From: Rhodocollybia butyracea | Lineage: Eukaryota; Basidiomycota; Agaricomycetes; Agaricales; Omphalotaceae | Reading direction: 5' to 3' | Length of the DNA: 64,000 nt | Assembly (NCBI GenBank): GCA_015501585.1 | Contig: JADNRY010000016.1 | Span: 124,001 to 188,000 of the forward strand | Part shown: positions 10,606-21,416 of the stretch, in pieces | Layout of the letters: the number at the start of each line of letters is the position of its first letter | Numbering within the stretch: position 1 is the first letter of the stretch | Made by a program: the position numbers and the translations under genes | Notes under the pieces: model-generated | Databases searched by the model: none | What the model saw: the letters and a program-made list of their open reading frames with translations, nothing else | Told to the model about the DNA's origin: nothing

Positions 10606-11815
10606 CTAGTCGTCCCATTCCATGCCCTCATGTCGCCGAACAAACGACATATCTAGAAAAGAAACTGTGTGTAAATGCGGGCATAAGTGAGACCACAATT
10701 TCGCCAATGAAGAATAATCCACGCTGGGACCATTGTATCGTGTTGTAGAGGACCAGTATGCAACACGAAGCTCCAGCAACCCAGTGACGGCAGTAACGAT
10801 TGAAGATGTCTGGCGACCATAAGGCTGTATCGAGTAAGTATATATGCTCAAAGGGCGTCTTTCAAACTCACCTCTTCAGGTGTTTGGTGAAACAAGAGCT
10901 CCATGCTTGTAATCTCTGGGAAGAATTTGATCATTTCCGCTACAAAATTGGAGTGGTACTGAGCATCATGACCATCCGAGAAGTATATGCGAACGTAGTC
11001 GACAGTGGTCCTCGACATGATCATGGACATCGGTGGACGATTATCATCATCATAGGACTTGGCTATAGTATCCCATGACACAGTGGAGAAAGCAGGGAAT
11101 ACACTCAAGGCATTGAACTGCGGGAGAAAAGTATCTCGAGAAAATGTGAACATCGTTAGATTACTAGGTTCCTCAGATATGAGCTGGAAAGAGTGGAGAG
11201 CGCTCTCATTGACGCCATCGCTGCATATGCCCAAAGTTCGGAGTGATTTTGATTCTGCATCGACTACGGCGGGAAGATCGAAAAATCGATTGCAATGAAG
11301 TGTGCGCAGATTGAAGTGCTGATGACTATCGAAAACACTTCAGTCGGTGAGTTTGAGGAGAAGCAGGCATTTACCACAAGATAGTTGACACAGGATTCTG
11401 GAAAGTAGTGTCCTCGCGATGCAAGTGCAGTCGCAGGTCCGAAAGTGCATGCATATTTACCAAAGGCAGCACAGAGCAAGTCAAGAGCTGAGGCAGACGC
11501 CGCAGTTCCATGCGATCTCCAGCGTCTTGCGAACTCTATTTTCATGGATTGCACCATAATAGCTTTGTGTGGGCGCGTCTTCAATGTATCCAAGACTTTG
11601 GGCACTGTCTCTGAGCCAAGGTATACAACGACCTCCTTGTAGAGAAGAGGTTCAGCCTCATCTCGATAAGATTTATGTACCAAGGCTAGAATGGCTAATT
11701 CTGCAGGCTTGCAGAAGTGAGCTATGTGGTGCTTGAGCTCTGGTGGAAGGATCTAGATGATTTGAGCTATTGCATACCAATAAATTGATCTGGCAGCCAA
11801 ACTCACTGTAGCCAT
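10606..11815 (-). CDS. F-box-like/leucine-rich repeat-type protein
   Basis: Four exons: 11807-11815 (only ATG GCT ACA), 11375-11752, 10872-11318 and 10606-10824, giving 350 aa. The N-terminus reads LPPELKHHIAHFCKPAELAILALVHKS as two adjacent short motifs. This is the usual start of the large basidiomycete family of F-box-like proteins, in which an F-box-type helix bundle precedes an irregular leucine-rich repeat region. Such proteins are thought to be substrate adaptors of SCF ubiquitin ligases, but the substrates are unknown. A decayed duplicate of the 5' part of this gene lies at 14125-14366. The boundary of the last exon could be either of two in-frame acceptors about 15 nt apart. Confidence 0.7.
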
Positions 11816-12819
11816 GTCATTCCTCATCGTAGCTCAAGCGCTTGAAGGTAGCAGTTTCGAATTCTAAAATAGGTCATACCAGGTACTGGTGACGGTGAAG
11901 AGGACAGATGAGCGCGCTCTGACAGAATCTGAAATGAGCACATCAACGGCTTTGAGGAATGGCCGGGAGCCGGGAGCCGTCTTCCTGATTTACGAGGGCA
12001 ATTTATTGCCGAGTTTCTGTTCCCAAGAATGTGTACCTTAATGCTTTTATGGTAATTACTCCCGTTGATTGTGGAGCTTTGATTAACCGATTTAGGGATG
12101 CAGGCGCTCACATAGCGCTCACATCGCAGTCACTACTAAGTATGTCTTCCTTCGTGCATGCCTTCGCAAGATATCGGTAACATTCCACATACGACAGGTA
12201 GCGTCGACAATGCCTAACAACTAACGTCGACAACAGGTACAGTCACTAGGTTATTCTATTGTCTTGTTTCTAGTCGTAAGCTTTACTACTTCCGTTTCTT
12301 GTGGAGCATTCAATGTAGGTGACGTAGGTATTTACACAGCTTACTAGACGTATGCCATCGTAGCAGCGTCCGTAGTGGGTTCATCAAATTATGAGTGCAC
12401 TAACTCCGCAAATCTTTCGCAGATCTGCTCAGTGCAGAATCGGTTAACTTCCTGCGTCTGAACGTTGAACCTTCAAGCTTTTCTCACCACAAAGTTTGTA
12501 CTGATCAGTGCTGGCACACTTGCTGCCTACACATGATTTACTATCCACCCCACATCCTGGTGAACCCAATTCTGGCGTGATGCAAACAGACCTTCGTGGA
12601 GCGAGTTCTTCTGTAGAGTATCAGAGAAGTGTATTGTGTCGTTGGCTTTTTTGGATGCCTGTTATATTTTTGAATGCATTATGTAACGATGAGAATGTGG
12701 ATAGCTGCTCAAAGAGTCTATAACGGTATGTCGTACAACGCTCTTGAGGGTTACGCAGTCTCATTCTATCGAAAGCTAAGGTACAATGATATCAACTAAT
12801 CTTCCAACTCTCCCTCCCT
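11816..12819. other. Gene-poor intergenic region
   Basis: About 1 kb upstream of the F-box-like gene. I find only short, unsupported frames and no recognisable RNA or repeat. The right end runs into the ABC-transporter relic. Confidence 0.45.
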
Positions 12820-13457
12820 CTCAACTTCCGGGACCATCTACCACGAACTCCGACAAAACCTCCTCGAGATATGAGTCCTCCAACCGCGAAAACAACCCAT
12901 CTATCAAAGACGCACCAGATGCCCAGCCAATCTCTCCGTTCAAGACATCCGCTTCATGAACGTCAATTTTGCGTACAGCCCGAGCCGCCCAGTGTTCTCT
13001 ATTCACCATCTCAGCCGCCAAACACACTGCCATCGCCGGGCCCTCGGGATACGGAATTACACAATCCTCAGGCTTCTCTTCCGTTTCTATGATCCCTCCT
13101 CCGGGAAGATCTTCATCGGATACCAGGATATCGCGCAGATGCAGATTGCGAGCCTGTGGCACGCCATTGGCGTTGTTCCACAGGATACGCCGCTGTTCCA
13201 CATGCATGTTATGCATAATGTGCGATACGGGAATTTGGATAGGCGGCAGGAAAGGCAACAATGGGGATCACAGACTTCCGCGATGGTTGAGCTCATGAAG
13301 AATGTCCATAATACGCTTTTGAGGGAATCGCGCACGACTGTGGTTATTGCTCATTGTCTGAGGACTATTGTTGAGGTCAACTTGAGTGTTGTACTACAGG
13401 AGGGGAGGATTGCGGAGCAGGGAACGCACGAGGAACTGATGAGAAGGGAGGGTTGTA
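12820..13457 (+). pseudogene. Relic of an ATM1-type mitochondrial ABC half-transporter
   Basis: Broken matches to the end of the membrane domain and to the nucleotide-binding domain of ATM1 (mitochondrial Fe-S cluster exporter). The best stretch is ILRLLFRFYDPSSGKIFI, then IGVVPQDTPLFH, then after a gap TTVVIAHCLRT and GRIAEQGTHEELMRREG. The Walker A region is destroyed: AIAGPSGYG is followed by a frame change, so the lysine is lost. The ABC signature and Walker B are deleted between about 13255 and 13290. The upstream linker lies in a different frame. No intact frame spans the region. It cannot make a working ATPase and is best read as a decayed duplicate; the functional ATM1 should be elsewhere. 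Confidence 0.8.
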
Positions 13458-14124
13458 TTTTCGGTCGTGGTAGCAGTAGCAGGCGCAGGCGGAGTCGATT
13501 TTCCTGTACCGTATTTTCGTTTACCTATTCAAATAAAATATTGTATCATGTACCTTGCTTATTATCTATCTTCCCATTGAGCCCGAGTAACCGCCACGCG
13601 AGAGCGCTGGCCCACTGCTAGTATAATCTTATTTCACAAGTGCCATATAATATCATATAAGTACTCCCAGAGTGCAAAATAAACAAGAACGCAGCGATTT
13701 TTGCTGAATGAGGAAGGCAGGCATCTAACATGATCTCCTTGGCCAAGGTAAATCGAGCTCAGAGCTGAGATCGCTCGCTACTACTACTACTCGCCCTTCA
13801 ATAAGTAACATCGCTTACTGCCTGGCGCCTTTGTCTCCTGCGGGTTAAACTATATGATATTCACAAGAGTGAAGGCGATACAGAGGTAGAAACGCAAAGG
13901 ATCGAATCGCTTTGATGCAAGCACTGGCGTCGTCGGGCAACTATCTACATATAGTACTAGTAACCGATATGAGCCACTTCAACCCACTTACTCCTAATCG
14001 CCATAAAAGTGTTTGATATGTGAGGGTTCCTGGGATATCTAGGAGTTGGAGTGACTGGTACAATACATGGAGCAAAGTGTGAAACCAATCACTGAACCAA
14101 CGTACTTGAGATAGAACTACTCGA
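13458..14124. other. Gene-free spacer between two relics
   Basis: About 670 bp with no open frame worth naming, no recognisable repeat and no RNA gene. Its position between two pseudogenes suggests decayed duplicated DNA. Confidence 0.4.
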
Positions 14125-14366
14125 TTGCACCAGAGTAGCTTTATGTGGGCGCATCTTCAACGTATCCAACAAGACCTTGGGCACTTTCCCCGGGCCAGAG
14201 TATACCCGATCTTCTTGTAGAGAAGAGGTTTAGCCTCATCTCAATGTGATTTATGTACCAAGGCTAGAATAGCTAATTTTTCAGGCGTGCAGAAGTGAGC
14301 TATGGAAGGCTCTAGATGATTTGAGCGATGCACACCAATAAATTGATTCACTGAATTTCACTGTAG
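14125..14366 (-). pseudogene. Decayed copy of the F-box-like gene 5' end
   Basis: This stretch aligns with 11552-11815, the start and first part of exon 2 of the F-box-like gene, over its whole length. The shared segments include TTGTAGAGAAGAGGTT, GCCTCATCTC, TTTATGTACCAAGGCTAGAAT and GATGATTTGAGC. The copy has many substitutions and a deletion of about 20 bp at the start of the F-box-like helix. The start codon region is mutated. The rest of the gene is absent. It is a truncated, non-functional duplicate in the same orientation, about 2.6 kb away. Confidence 0.75.
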
Positions 14367-14936
14367 TGTACTTTAAACCAGCTGTGCTAAGACTGGTAAT
14401 CACTCAGATCACAACGAGAGCCAATTGTGAGGACCGCGCTATGATTGACGAAGCGGGAAGTAGCGTACAGAATGTACAAGGTAAAGGCAAAGAACAACTA
14501 AGGAAACTGTACTAACGAAACGTGACAACAGTAAATAAAGATAACACCACGTGAATAACAGTAACAGTAAACAGATCGTAAACCAGCAGGTTTACATGTA
14601 GCCATGTTAATGTTTGCAACTGCTCAAGCCTGTCAGGCGCTCAACGTACAATACTGAATCGGAGAGGTAAACAAAGATTTCTGCGAGAACGGTAAATTTC
14701 GAATTGAACATTATCCATAGCTCGTACTATAGAGTCTAGACTCGGATGTCGAAGAAACTCGCCTCGGCTTTTCGAGTCTGTAGGTGACGGCAAAATACAG
14801 AGATGGTGTGTCAACTTGAGCGAAGCGTTGAAGGTGTACGCCAAGCGCAGAATGCTAAATATTAATTACAACATCGATTGTGCAGTATACAATGGCAGCA
14901 GTCAAAATAACCTCAACAAAAATAGAATCTATCGAC
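14367..14936. other. Gene-free spacer downstream of Aurora kinase
   Basis: About 570 bp with short frames only. Weak resemblance to sequence upstream of the F-box-like gene (TTTCGAATT, TGACGG) hints that the duplicated block extended here, but I could not establish it. Confidence 0.35.
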
Positions 14937-16348
14937 TCATCCTCTGTTCCGTACAATCCACGGGTGTACCATGACCTCGCTCAGCGGTAGACGCTCTTGG
15001 GGTTCTAGCTTCAATAACTGGGAGTTAAAAAAACTGGGGCGTTAGTCGACTATTTATCTGATAAACGATGATCTTACTTTTCCAATAAGGTCTTTGACAT
15101 CGGCATCAAAGCTAGCGGGAAATTTGTAGTCAACCGTTGCTATCCGTTTCATTGTGTCTACAACCAGTGTCAGTATGGTGTTAGGAGCTAAGTGTGTGGG
15201 GATTTGGCCTACTTTTACGGCTCTTAAGATCTTCAAATGGCGGGCTACCGGCCAAAAATTCGTAAATAAGCACGCCTAAGGCCCAGTAATCGACCCATTT
15301 TCCATGTTCCTTCTCCAATACCATTTCCGGTGGCAAATAATCTAGTGTTCCGCACTTGGTCATACGCCTGTTGCCTGGAGCATGCACAGACCATCCAAAA
15401 TCGGCAATCTAACCAACGCATGATCAAAACATGGAGGTTAACAAATAAGAGGACACACTTTCAGTTCTCCATTCAGCCCCAAAAGCAAGTTCTCGGGCTT
15501 GATATCTCGATGAATAACGTGCTTCGAATGGAGGTAGGATAGTGCATCTGCCATCTGATAGGCGTAATTTGCACTTCTTCGAGGCGAAAATGAACCTTGC
15601 TTGATCAGTTGCCTGTACATTTCGCCCTGTCCCGCAAATTCGAGCATGAGGAAGACACGCTGAGAGTCATGAAAGTAACCGTAAAGCCGGAGAACATTCG
15701 GATGTCGGAGATTCATCTGAATTTCAATCTCTCTCCGAAGTTGACGCTCGCAGCCGTCTTTGACTAGCTGGGATTTGTAGAGCGTCTTCAAGGCAATGAT
15801 AAACTGCGGAGGAGATTTTGTTCGGACCATGTAGACTCGGCCATACTGTCCTTTTCCCAGAGGTCTGCCAATATCAAAAGCATGCAGCGACCATGTAGGA
15901 GTGGGATTCGCCCTAAGTACATATGTTACTCTTTAGCAGAAGCTGAAACAGATAATACTCACGTTTTACTCGAGTCAAGAGCAAGGTCTGGCGCTTCCTC
16001 CTCTGAGACAGGGATTGCATTATCGCCCTCCAATCCTCCATCGTATTTTCCAATATCAACCACTTTTGATGTATCCACAGAACCAGCTTTAGTATGTTTA
16101 GATTTCAGCTGTAAATTTGCCAACGACGAGGTGGGATGAGGTGGTTTCTGAGTCTGGGTCTTCAAAGAAGAGGTACTGGCTTTGGTTCTCAAGTTCGAGC
16201 TTGAACTAGAGGTCAGTGGTTTAGTCTTTGTCGGCGGATTGGGTGCAGCATATTTCGTGAGTAGCATTGAGATATCCGCAGAAGAGTCCTGCTTTTTGGA
16301 TATCTCTAGCGAGGAAAGTTTGTGGGTCAGAGAGCCGACACTGGTCAT
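14937..16348 (-). CDS. IPL1: Aurora protein kinase (Ipl1/Ark1)
   Basis: Five exons (15963-16348, 15459-15912, 15213-15408, 15078-15157, 14937-15017) give 398 aa. A Ser/Thr/Lys-rich N-terminal extension of about 135 residues precedes the kinase domain. Visible motifs are the glycine loop GKGQYGRV, the VAIK-type lysine in [17 protein letters not shown], and the Aurora hallmark DFGWSVHAP. The activation loop [16 protein letters not shown] keeps the phosphorylatable Thr two residues before CGT. The C-lobe closes with [15 protein letters not shown]. Aurora is the catalytic subunit of the chromosomal passenger complex and corrects kinetochore attachment. All exon joins are in phase. Nothing suggests loss of activity. 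Confidence 0.95.
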
Positions 16349-16538
16349 GGTGAACGTTTGAAAGGGCTTACTATGTCGTGTGACGTACTTAGGCAGATTG
16401 GCCGACTGTTGCTCACATCAGGTCCAGATTGTACTCACACTGACAAAGTGTCGACTATAACGATGAGGTCTAAGTACAATATTCTTCTATTTCAGCCTAG
16501 CTTAGTCGAGCGAGGGGCACCGTACATATGACTTTGTC

Positions 16539-17846
16539 CTATTGTTTAGAGAGCATAAGCTTTAATTTCACGGTAAATGCCAACAGCTGAGTCGTCCATT
16601 CTTTACCCATCGGCTCATCGATGGCCCTGCCCTCGTCCTCATTCACTTCAGGATATGACCCAATGATTTCCACATTTCCCCCTATTTTTGGCTTTACGAG
16701 GCCCAGGTAGAGGCCCCCTTGGACCTTTTCAGTCGTGTCTCCAGGTAATGTGTATACTAGCAAAGTCATGAGCCGCACAAAGAAAAACCAGATTTAGGAG
16801 TACTCACGGCTCTTTTCGATCCACCCATAACATGGAGTAACAGTTGTACAGCGCTCGTCACCTCCGATCAACTTGAAGTGGTGCAGCTTGTTGGTCGATT
16901 GGCTGGACAAATTTGGTGGGAATTTGTAGGTTGCTGCCCTACCGCTTAAGCCAAATATGTGGTTGAGCATGCTGGTCATGGCTCGTCTAAATTGTTCTTG
17001 AGCGTTTTTGTCATCTTTTGGGTCGGCACTTGGGTTAGTGGGTTGCAAGGGTTGACCATCTTCGATATGTATGAAGATTACGCTAGGTGCCTGGCAATAC
17101 GTGGTTAAGTACGATTACCCAGTAGCGCTGGACATGGACACTTACAGTCTGAAATGGCTCCACCACTGATCCTGTTTTTGGTACACCTGGTATAGACATC
17201 GAATTAAATTCATCCCTGTATGTCTCCCATTGTTGTTTCGCCGCGGCGCTGCTGTCGTCTCGAGCCCACGTAGGAAAAACCCCGATGCACTCAGCCTTAC
17301 CGTCCTCGTTTGGAAGTCCTTTGGTAATGCCAATATAGTCCATTCTTCTCTTGATAGAATCGGGATCGGCAGGCTTTTTCTTCGTGGTGGCAGCAAGATG
17401 AGCTACAAAAGCATATATGAGGAAAGCAAGAAAGCAAGAGCAAGTACTCACGGCCTTTTACTCTCCACGCGTAACACGGAGCATCCAGGGGACAGTGGGG
17501 TCCTCCTTCTAATTTGAGAATGGTCTTTTCCTTGTTGCCTTCAACTGGGAGGTATGTACCGACGGGTTCCCATTTCGCCCCCACCATCTTCAAAGCTTTA
17601 TTGATGTTTTCAGTATAATGATCTGGAGGTTTTCCGCCGCCCAATTGCAATCCACCTGTGAGCGGATTAAGGAAGCTGAGTTTCAGCTGCCTGACCTATC
17701 TGGGTATTAAGTATTGTACAATTCAATTGCCGTAGCAAACACTTGTCACTTACAGGATCTTTGTGGACTGGTTGAGAGGACACAGCGAGCGTGAGGCTGG
17801 CTACGAGAGTGAGGAGAAGAGCAGAGTGGATTTTCGTGAATTGCAT
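16539..17846 (-). CDS. Secreted protein with two tandem copies of an unknown domain
   Basis: Exon 1 (17754-17846) encodes a signal peptide (core ALLLTLVASLTLAVSS). Further exons are 17452-17655, 17146-17402, 16808-17090 and 16539-16756. To join exon 1 in phase I need a 4-nt microexon at 17696-17699; the product is then 352 aa. The protein is internally duplicated. Repeat 1 has CPLDAPCYAW then DYIGITKG and VFPTWARDD; repeat 2 has CTTVTPCYGW then LYLGLVKP and SYPEVNEDE. In both repeats an intron sits at the same place and phase, a few residues after C-Y-x-W, with the same donor GTGAGTACT. The paired cysteines suggest a disulfide in each copy. I do not recognise the domain. Extracellular location is inferred from the signal peptide. 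Confidence 0.75.
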
Positions 17847-20028
17847 AGAGTAATATTGTACTTAGGGTAGATTGACCAGCAAACTGAGTGGGGGACTGAA
17901 CCAGCAGAACGACTGAAATACTTTCATCCACAAGTCGCTTTTATCCCTATAGCAGTTCCTGATTAAAAGGACATCCTTGCATCACTTGCATCACGGAGCT
18001 GCACAGTAGCAGACAGTAGTAGCTTCTAGTAGCCTAGCTGCACCCGCATATGTGTTCTGCTTCCAGGGATGCACAATGCCAAGCAGTGCCAAGCCCCGCT
18101 GTAGTGCCCTCGTCACCGATTGGCGACTGCTTGTTACAGCTTGTTACTTTTAATCTTGGACGTCCCTCTCCCACTTTCGGCAGAATCTCGATATTGGATG
18201 CGAAGAGGCGAGAGATCCCTCGAATCCTTCAGGCTTGAGGGACCGTTCGATGGGTCTCATTCAGGGTAAGCAGCTGTCACATCACCTGAGAGTCACTGCA
18301 TCCCGATTCTGGATGCCGGATCTCCCGAATAATTACAAATAGAATAAAATTGATTTCATGCAGCCATTGAAGACTTGAAGTTGTTGGTCAAGCTGACTTG
18401 TCTCCCATAGCAGAATTAACCTCGGCAAGCGAGCTTAATTTAGAGTAGCACCGTCAAGTAGCGCTGGAAACTGAGCCTGTACGGAGTCCAAAATTGCAAA
18501 AGCTCACAAGGAGCAGATGGTGCCGCATGAGAGACTCGCAGCCGGACCCCATGCCTTGCAGTGAGTACTGCCGTGTCGGTTTGCCAATGGGAGATTTTCA
18601 AAGCCAATCGTTAATAAAAATGCTATAAAATAGGTAAAAGGCCAGTACTACCTATACCTGGATGCTCCGTAGTCCTGACCATGTTTCTGCCCTTGCAGCT
18701 AGTAATATACAGTGCTTATAACTTAAGCATCGGGCGGCAGCATCATCGGCTCTCGTTTGCCGCTCCAATGTAGTGTCACAACTGACTCACCTGTAACATA
18801 TTATGTTATGTTCCTGGATCAGAATGAGACCCATCAAACCCGGCCTCTTCAGGCTTTGGCTGGCTTTGGTCCTTTACATCAAGCTAGACGTGTGCTATTC
18901 AATAACAATCGGTTGCGCAGGGTTAACCGTTACAGACCCTTGCGTAACCCAACGTTTGACTGAATTTCAAAATGGAACTACATATATACACAGCTAGCCC
19001 AATCTATTAAACTGAGTTGAACCCAGAGCCGCTGGTGTGTGGCTTTATTGTTTTGATGCTAAGGGTCAAAGTGAGCAACAGTACTGGGGATCAAATCAGT
19101 CCCAGGAAGCAAACGGATCGTCTCTGGGACCAATTTCTGTTTCAACGTGATGTGCGTATCCGATTATTTCCAAATCCTATTCCGCTTGTCTCCGGTTCTT
19201 ATTCTGAGTGCCCCGATAGTTTGCAGCCAAAATAATATATATTGTATTGACACATTACTAGCTATGCTATCTGTAGTCGTACTGCACAAACGTTGTGCGC
19301 ATATTCATACTAATGATACAAAGAAGAAAACCTTGCTTCGATCCACAGGATGAAAAATTAGCGAAAAAACCTCCCTCACCTCAAAGATTGGAGGGGAAGT
19401 CTTGAGATATTGAGATACTTGAGTGTCTTGAAGGGTTTGGATATTACTATTTGTAGTCGTTCTCGTGTGTTGAATAATTTCTTGAAGCTTTCATGACTTG
19501 AAGTTGAAGGACGTTGGTATTACATATTTGTATCTTGATTCTTGAGCTTGCATGCTTGAGAACTACTTGCTGGCTTGAACTCTTGCATGACTCGAAAGGT
19601 GAAGCTTAAGGAAGCATGAAAATTTGGAAGAATGGAGAGAGGAAGGAAGAAAGACTCAGGAAGAAATCGACAGTGATGAACCAACACGTGCAAGCGGTCT
19701 CGTGGTCGTTTGTTTCTGGAATCTGGAAGGACGACAGATGAGCGTGGAGGGTTCGTCCCAGGTGCAGCCAAGTGGTCGCTGAAGTGTAAAACTAATAAAA
19801 TTTGCGTTCTAGTGCTATCTACGCCGTTTGAAATTTGGGTTAAAATTTTTGAAGAATAGGTCAAAAATAAGATTGATGTGTGGCACTGCGGCCGGCAGAT
19901 AAACCAAGCGCATCTGAGAGTCTGGCCGTGTAGCTTTATATAGCCTACTTAGCTGTGCCGCTTCCCAGTTTCTATCTGTTCCGATGCGTTTCTAGTTCAT
20001 CCCTTCATTTAGTGCAGGTAATAATCTA
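17847..20028. other. 2.2-kb gene-free region
   Basis: No supported exon on either strand. A stretch near 19380-19600 is crowded with CTTGA/TTGAG words. The rest has only short frames. I see no RNA gene. It is accessory, AT-leaning DNA leading into the mobile-element block. Confidence 0.5.
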
Positions 20029-20048
20029 GGGCTAGTGCAGGCTAGTGT
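20029..20048. repeat. Left remnant of a 10-bp tandem repeat
   Basis: Two units of GCTAGTGCAG-type sequence end at the left edge of the inverted-repeat element. The array resumes on its right side at 20982. The element therefore appears to have split a short minisatellite. Confidence 0.6.
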
Positions 20049-20978
20049 CACTACGGCGGCGTCAAATAATAACATACGAAATTATTGCCGAAATTATTAT
20101 TGTAACTAGTTTACTTTTTCAGTGTGAATCGCGGTCGAAAAAGATCACGTTTTTCGCGTGAAAAACAAATTGTGAAAGAGATAGAATTTCGCCTGAAAGT
20201 CTTGCATCATTTCGCTCGTGATTCATTCGGAATTTCTCGCGTAAAACAAAAGAAATTTCATAACCCTAGATCAATTCAATCCGTTACCTTGAGGCGGTGC
20301 TCAGCGCTTATTGAGCTCGTTGATTGAATCTACAGCTGATTAGGAATTTGTAGCATAGTTTTCAAAAAACGTTCATTACAAATCTTGTTTACAGCCAAAC
20401 AAAACAATCACAACGGCTTGTAGCGGCTTATCCGCCATAACCTTTACATATACTCAAATGTAGCTTTCATCATGGGCAAAGATTGCTACATCCATCCTGT
20501 TGCAAAAGACAAGATTTATACACTCTCTCTGACCGAATATCAAGACGAGGAGAGGTGGAGAATGCGCAGGTGACCGCAGATCGTGACTAGATTTGATGTG
20601 ATCTTGTTTGGTTGTAAACAAGATTTGTAATAAACGTTTTTCGAAAATTATGCTAGAAATTCCTAATCAGCTGTAATCATCCTCGCAAGTTTTCAGACGC
20701 AAGAGTAGCCAAGTCGCAGCCTAGAAGGCCCGGAATGAATTGAGACGTTGAATTGATTTAGGGTTATGAAATTTCTTTTGTTTTACGCGAGAAATTCCGA
20801 ATGAATCACGAGCGAAATGATGCAAGACTTTCAGGCGAAATTCTATCTCTTTCACAATTTGTTTTTCACGCGAAAAACGTGATCTTTTTCGACCGCGATT
20901 CACACTGAAAAAGTAAACTAGTTACAATAATAATTTCGGCAATAATTTCGTATGTTATTATTTGGCGCTGCCGTAGTG
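20049..20978. mobile_element. CACTA-like non-autonomous inverted-repeat element (930 bp)
   Basis: The ends are inverted repeats of about 225 bp, nearly identical, starting CACTACGGC on each side (20049 inward and 20978 inward). A second, more diverged inverted pair lies inside (about 20331-20410 against 20595-20680). The element is flanked by TGT on both sides (20046-20048 and 20979-20981). CACTA termini with a 3-bp target duplication are the hallmark of the CACTA/CMC (En/Spm) superfamily. The interior has no transposase frame, so this is a MITE-like, foldback-type derivative that needs a transposase from elsewhere. The near identity of the arms suggests a young insertion. The 60-67-codon frames in each arm are mirror images and not genes. 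Confidence 0.8.
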
Positions 20979-20981
20979 TGT

Positions 20982-21020
20982 AGGCTAGTGCAGGCTAGTG
21001 CAGGCTAGTGCAGGCGAGTG
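20982..21020. repeat. 10-bp tandem repeat GCTAGTGCAG
   Basis: Just right of the element the unit AGGCTAGTGC occurs three times, followed by a diverged unit with GGCGAGTGC. With the two units left of the element this makes a short array of about six units. Confidence 0.65.
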
Positions 21021-21034
21021 CGCGCGTGCGCTCG

Positions 21035-21416
21035 CAGGACCCCTGATAATGGATGAGCATTCGGTTAATTTTGCCTCCATCCTGGCAAGTTCGGGCAAAA
21101 ATAGCCAACCTTGGGGTGGACTCAAAGCCAATTTTCGGGCCAATTTTCGGGTGGTCAAGAGGCATGACCGGCCGCACCGGGGGCGCACTCTGCATATGAG
21201 CCCGAAACCATATTTGAAATTGGAATTTTATCATTCTATTTTATGCTAGGACACCTAAAAACCGACTTTGTAGTTTATAAGGGCAAAAATCGAGACTTTA
21301 TAGCGAACCTAAACTCATTTTTCGGGCAAATTTTGGTCGTTTTGGGCCAGACCGGTTCGGGCAAAAATGGCTGGGTGAAGGATCCGGGCCTACCATAATC
21401 AGGCCCGGGGGTCCTG
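21035..21416. repeat. Possible second inverted-repeat element (about 380 bp)
   Basis: The left end reads CAGGACCCC then TGATAATGG. The right end, read inward on the other strand, reads CAGGACCCCCGGGCCTGATT, so the ends match apart from a 6-bp insertion. The interior repeats the word TTCGGGCAAA several times in direct orientation. There is no coding capacity. A target duplication is not clear, so the mobile-element reading is weak. Confidence 0.35.

Noticed and set aside
12956..13621. 221-codon open frame read as a functional ABC ATPase
   Set aside because: It lacks the Walker A lysine, ABC signature and Walker B and starts in a foreign frame; it is a relic.
13741..14100. Possible CRISPR-like or tandem repeats in the gene-free spacers
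   Set aside because: No regularly spaced direct repeats are present, and the genome is eukaryotic.
20124..20903. Two 60-67-codon frames, one on each strand
   Set aside because: They are mirror images in the inverted arms of the CACTA-like element and encode the same arginine- and lysine-rich peptide by chance.
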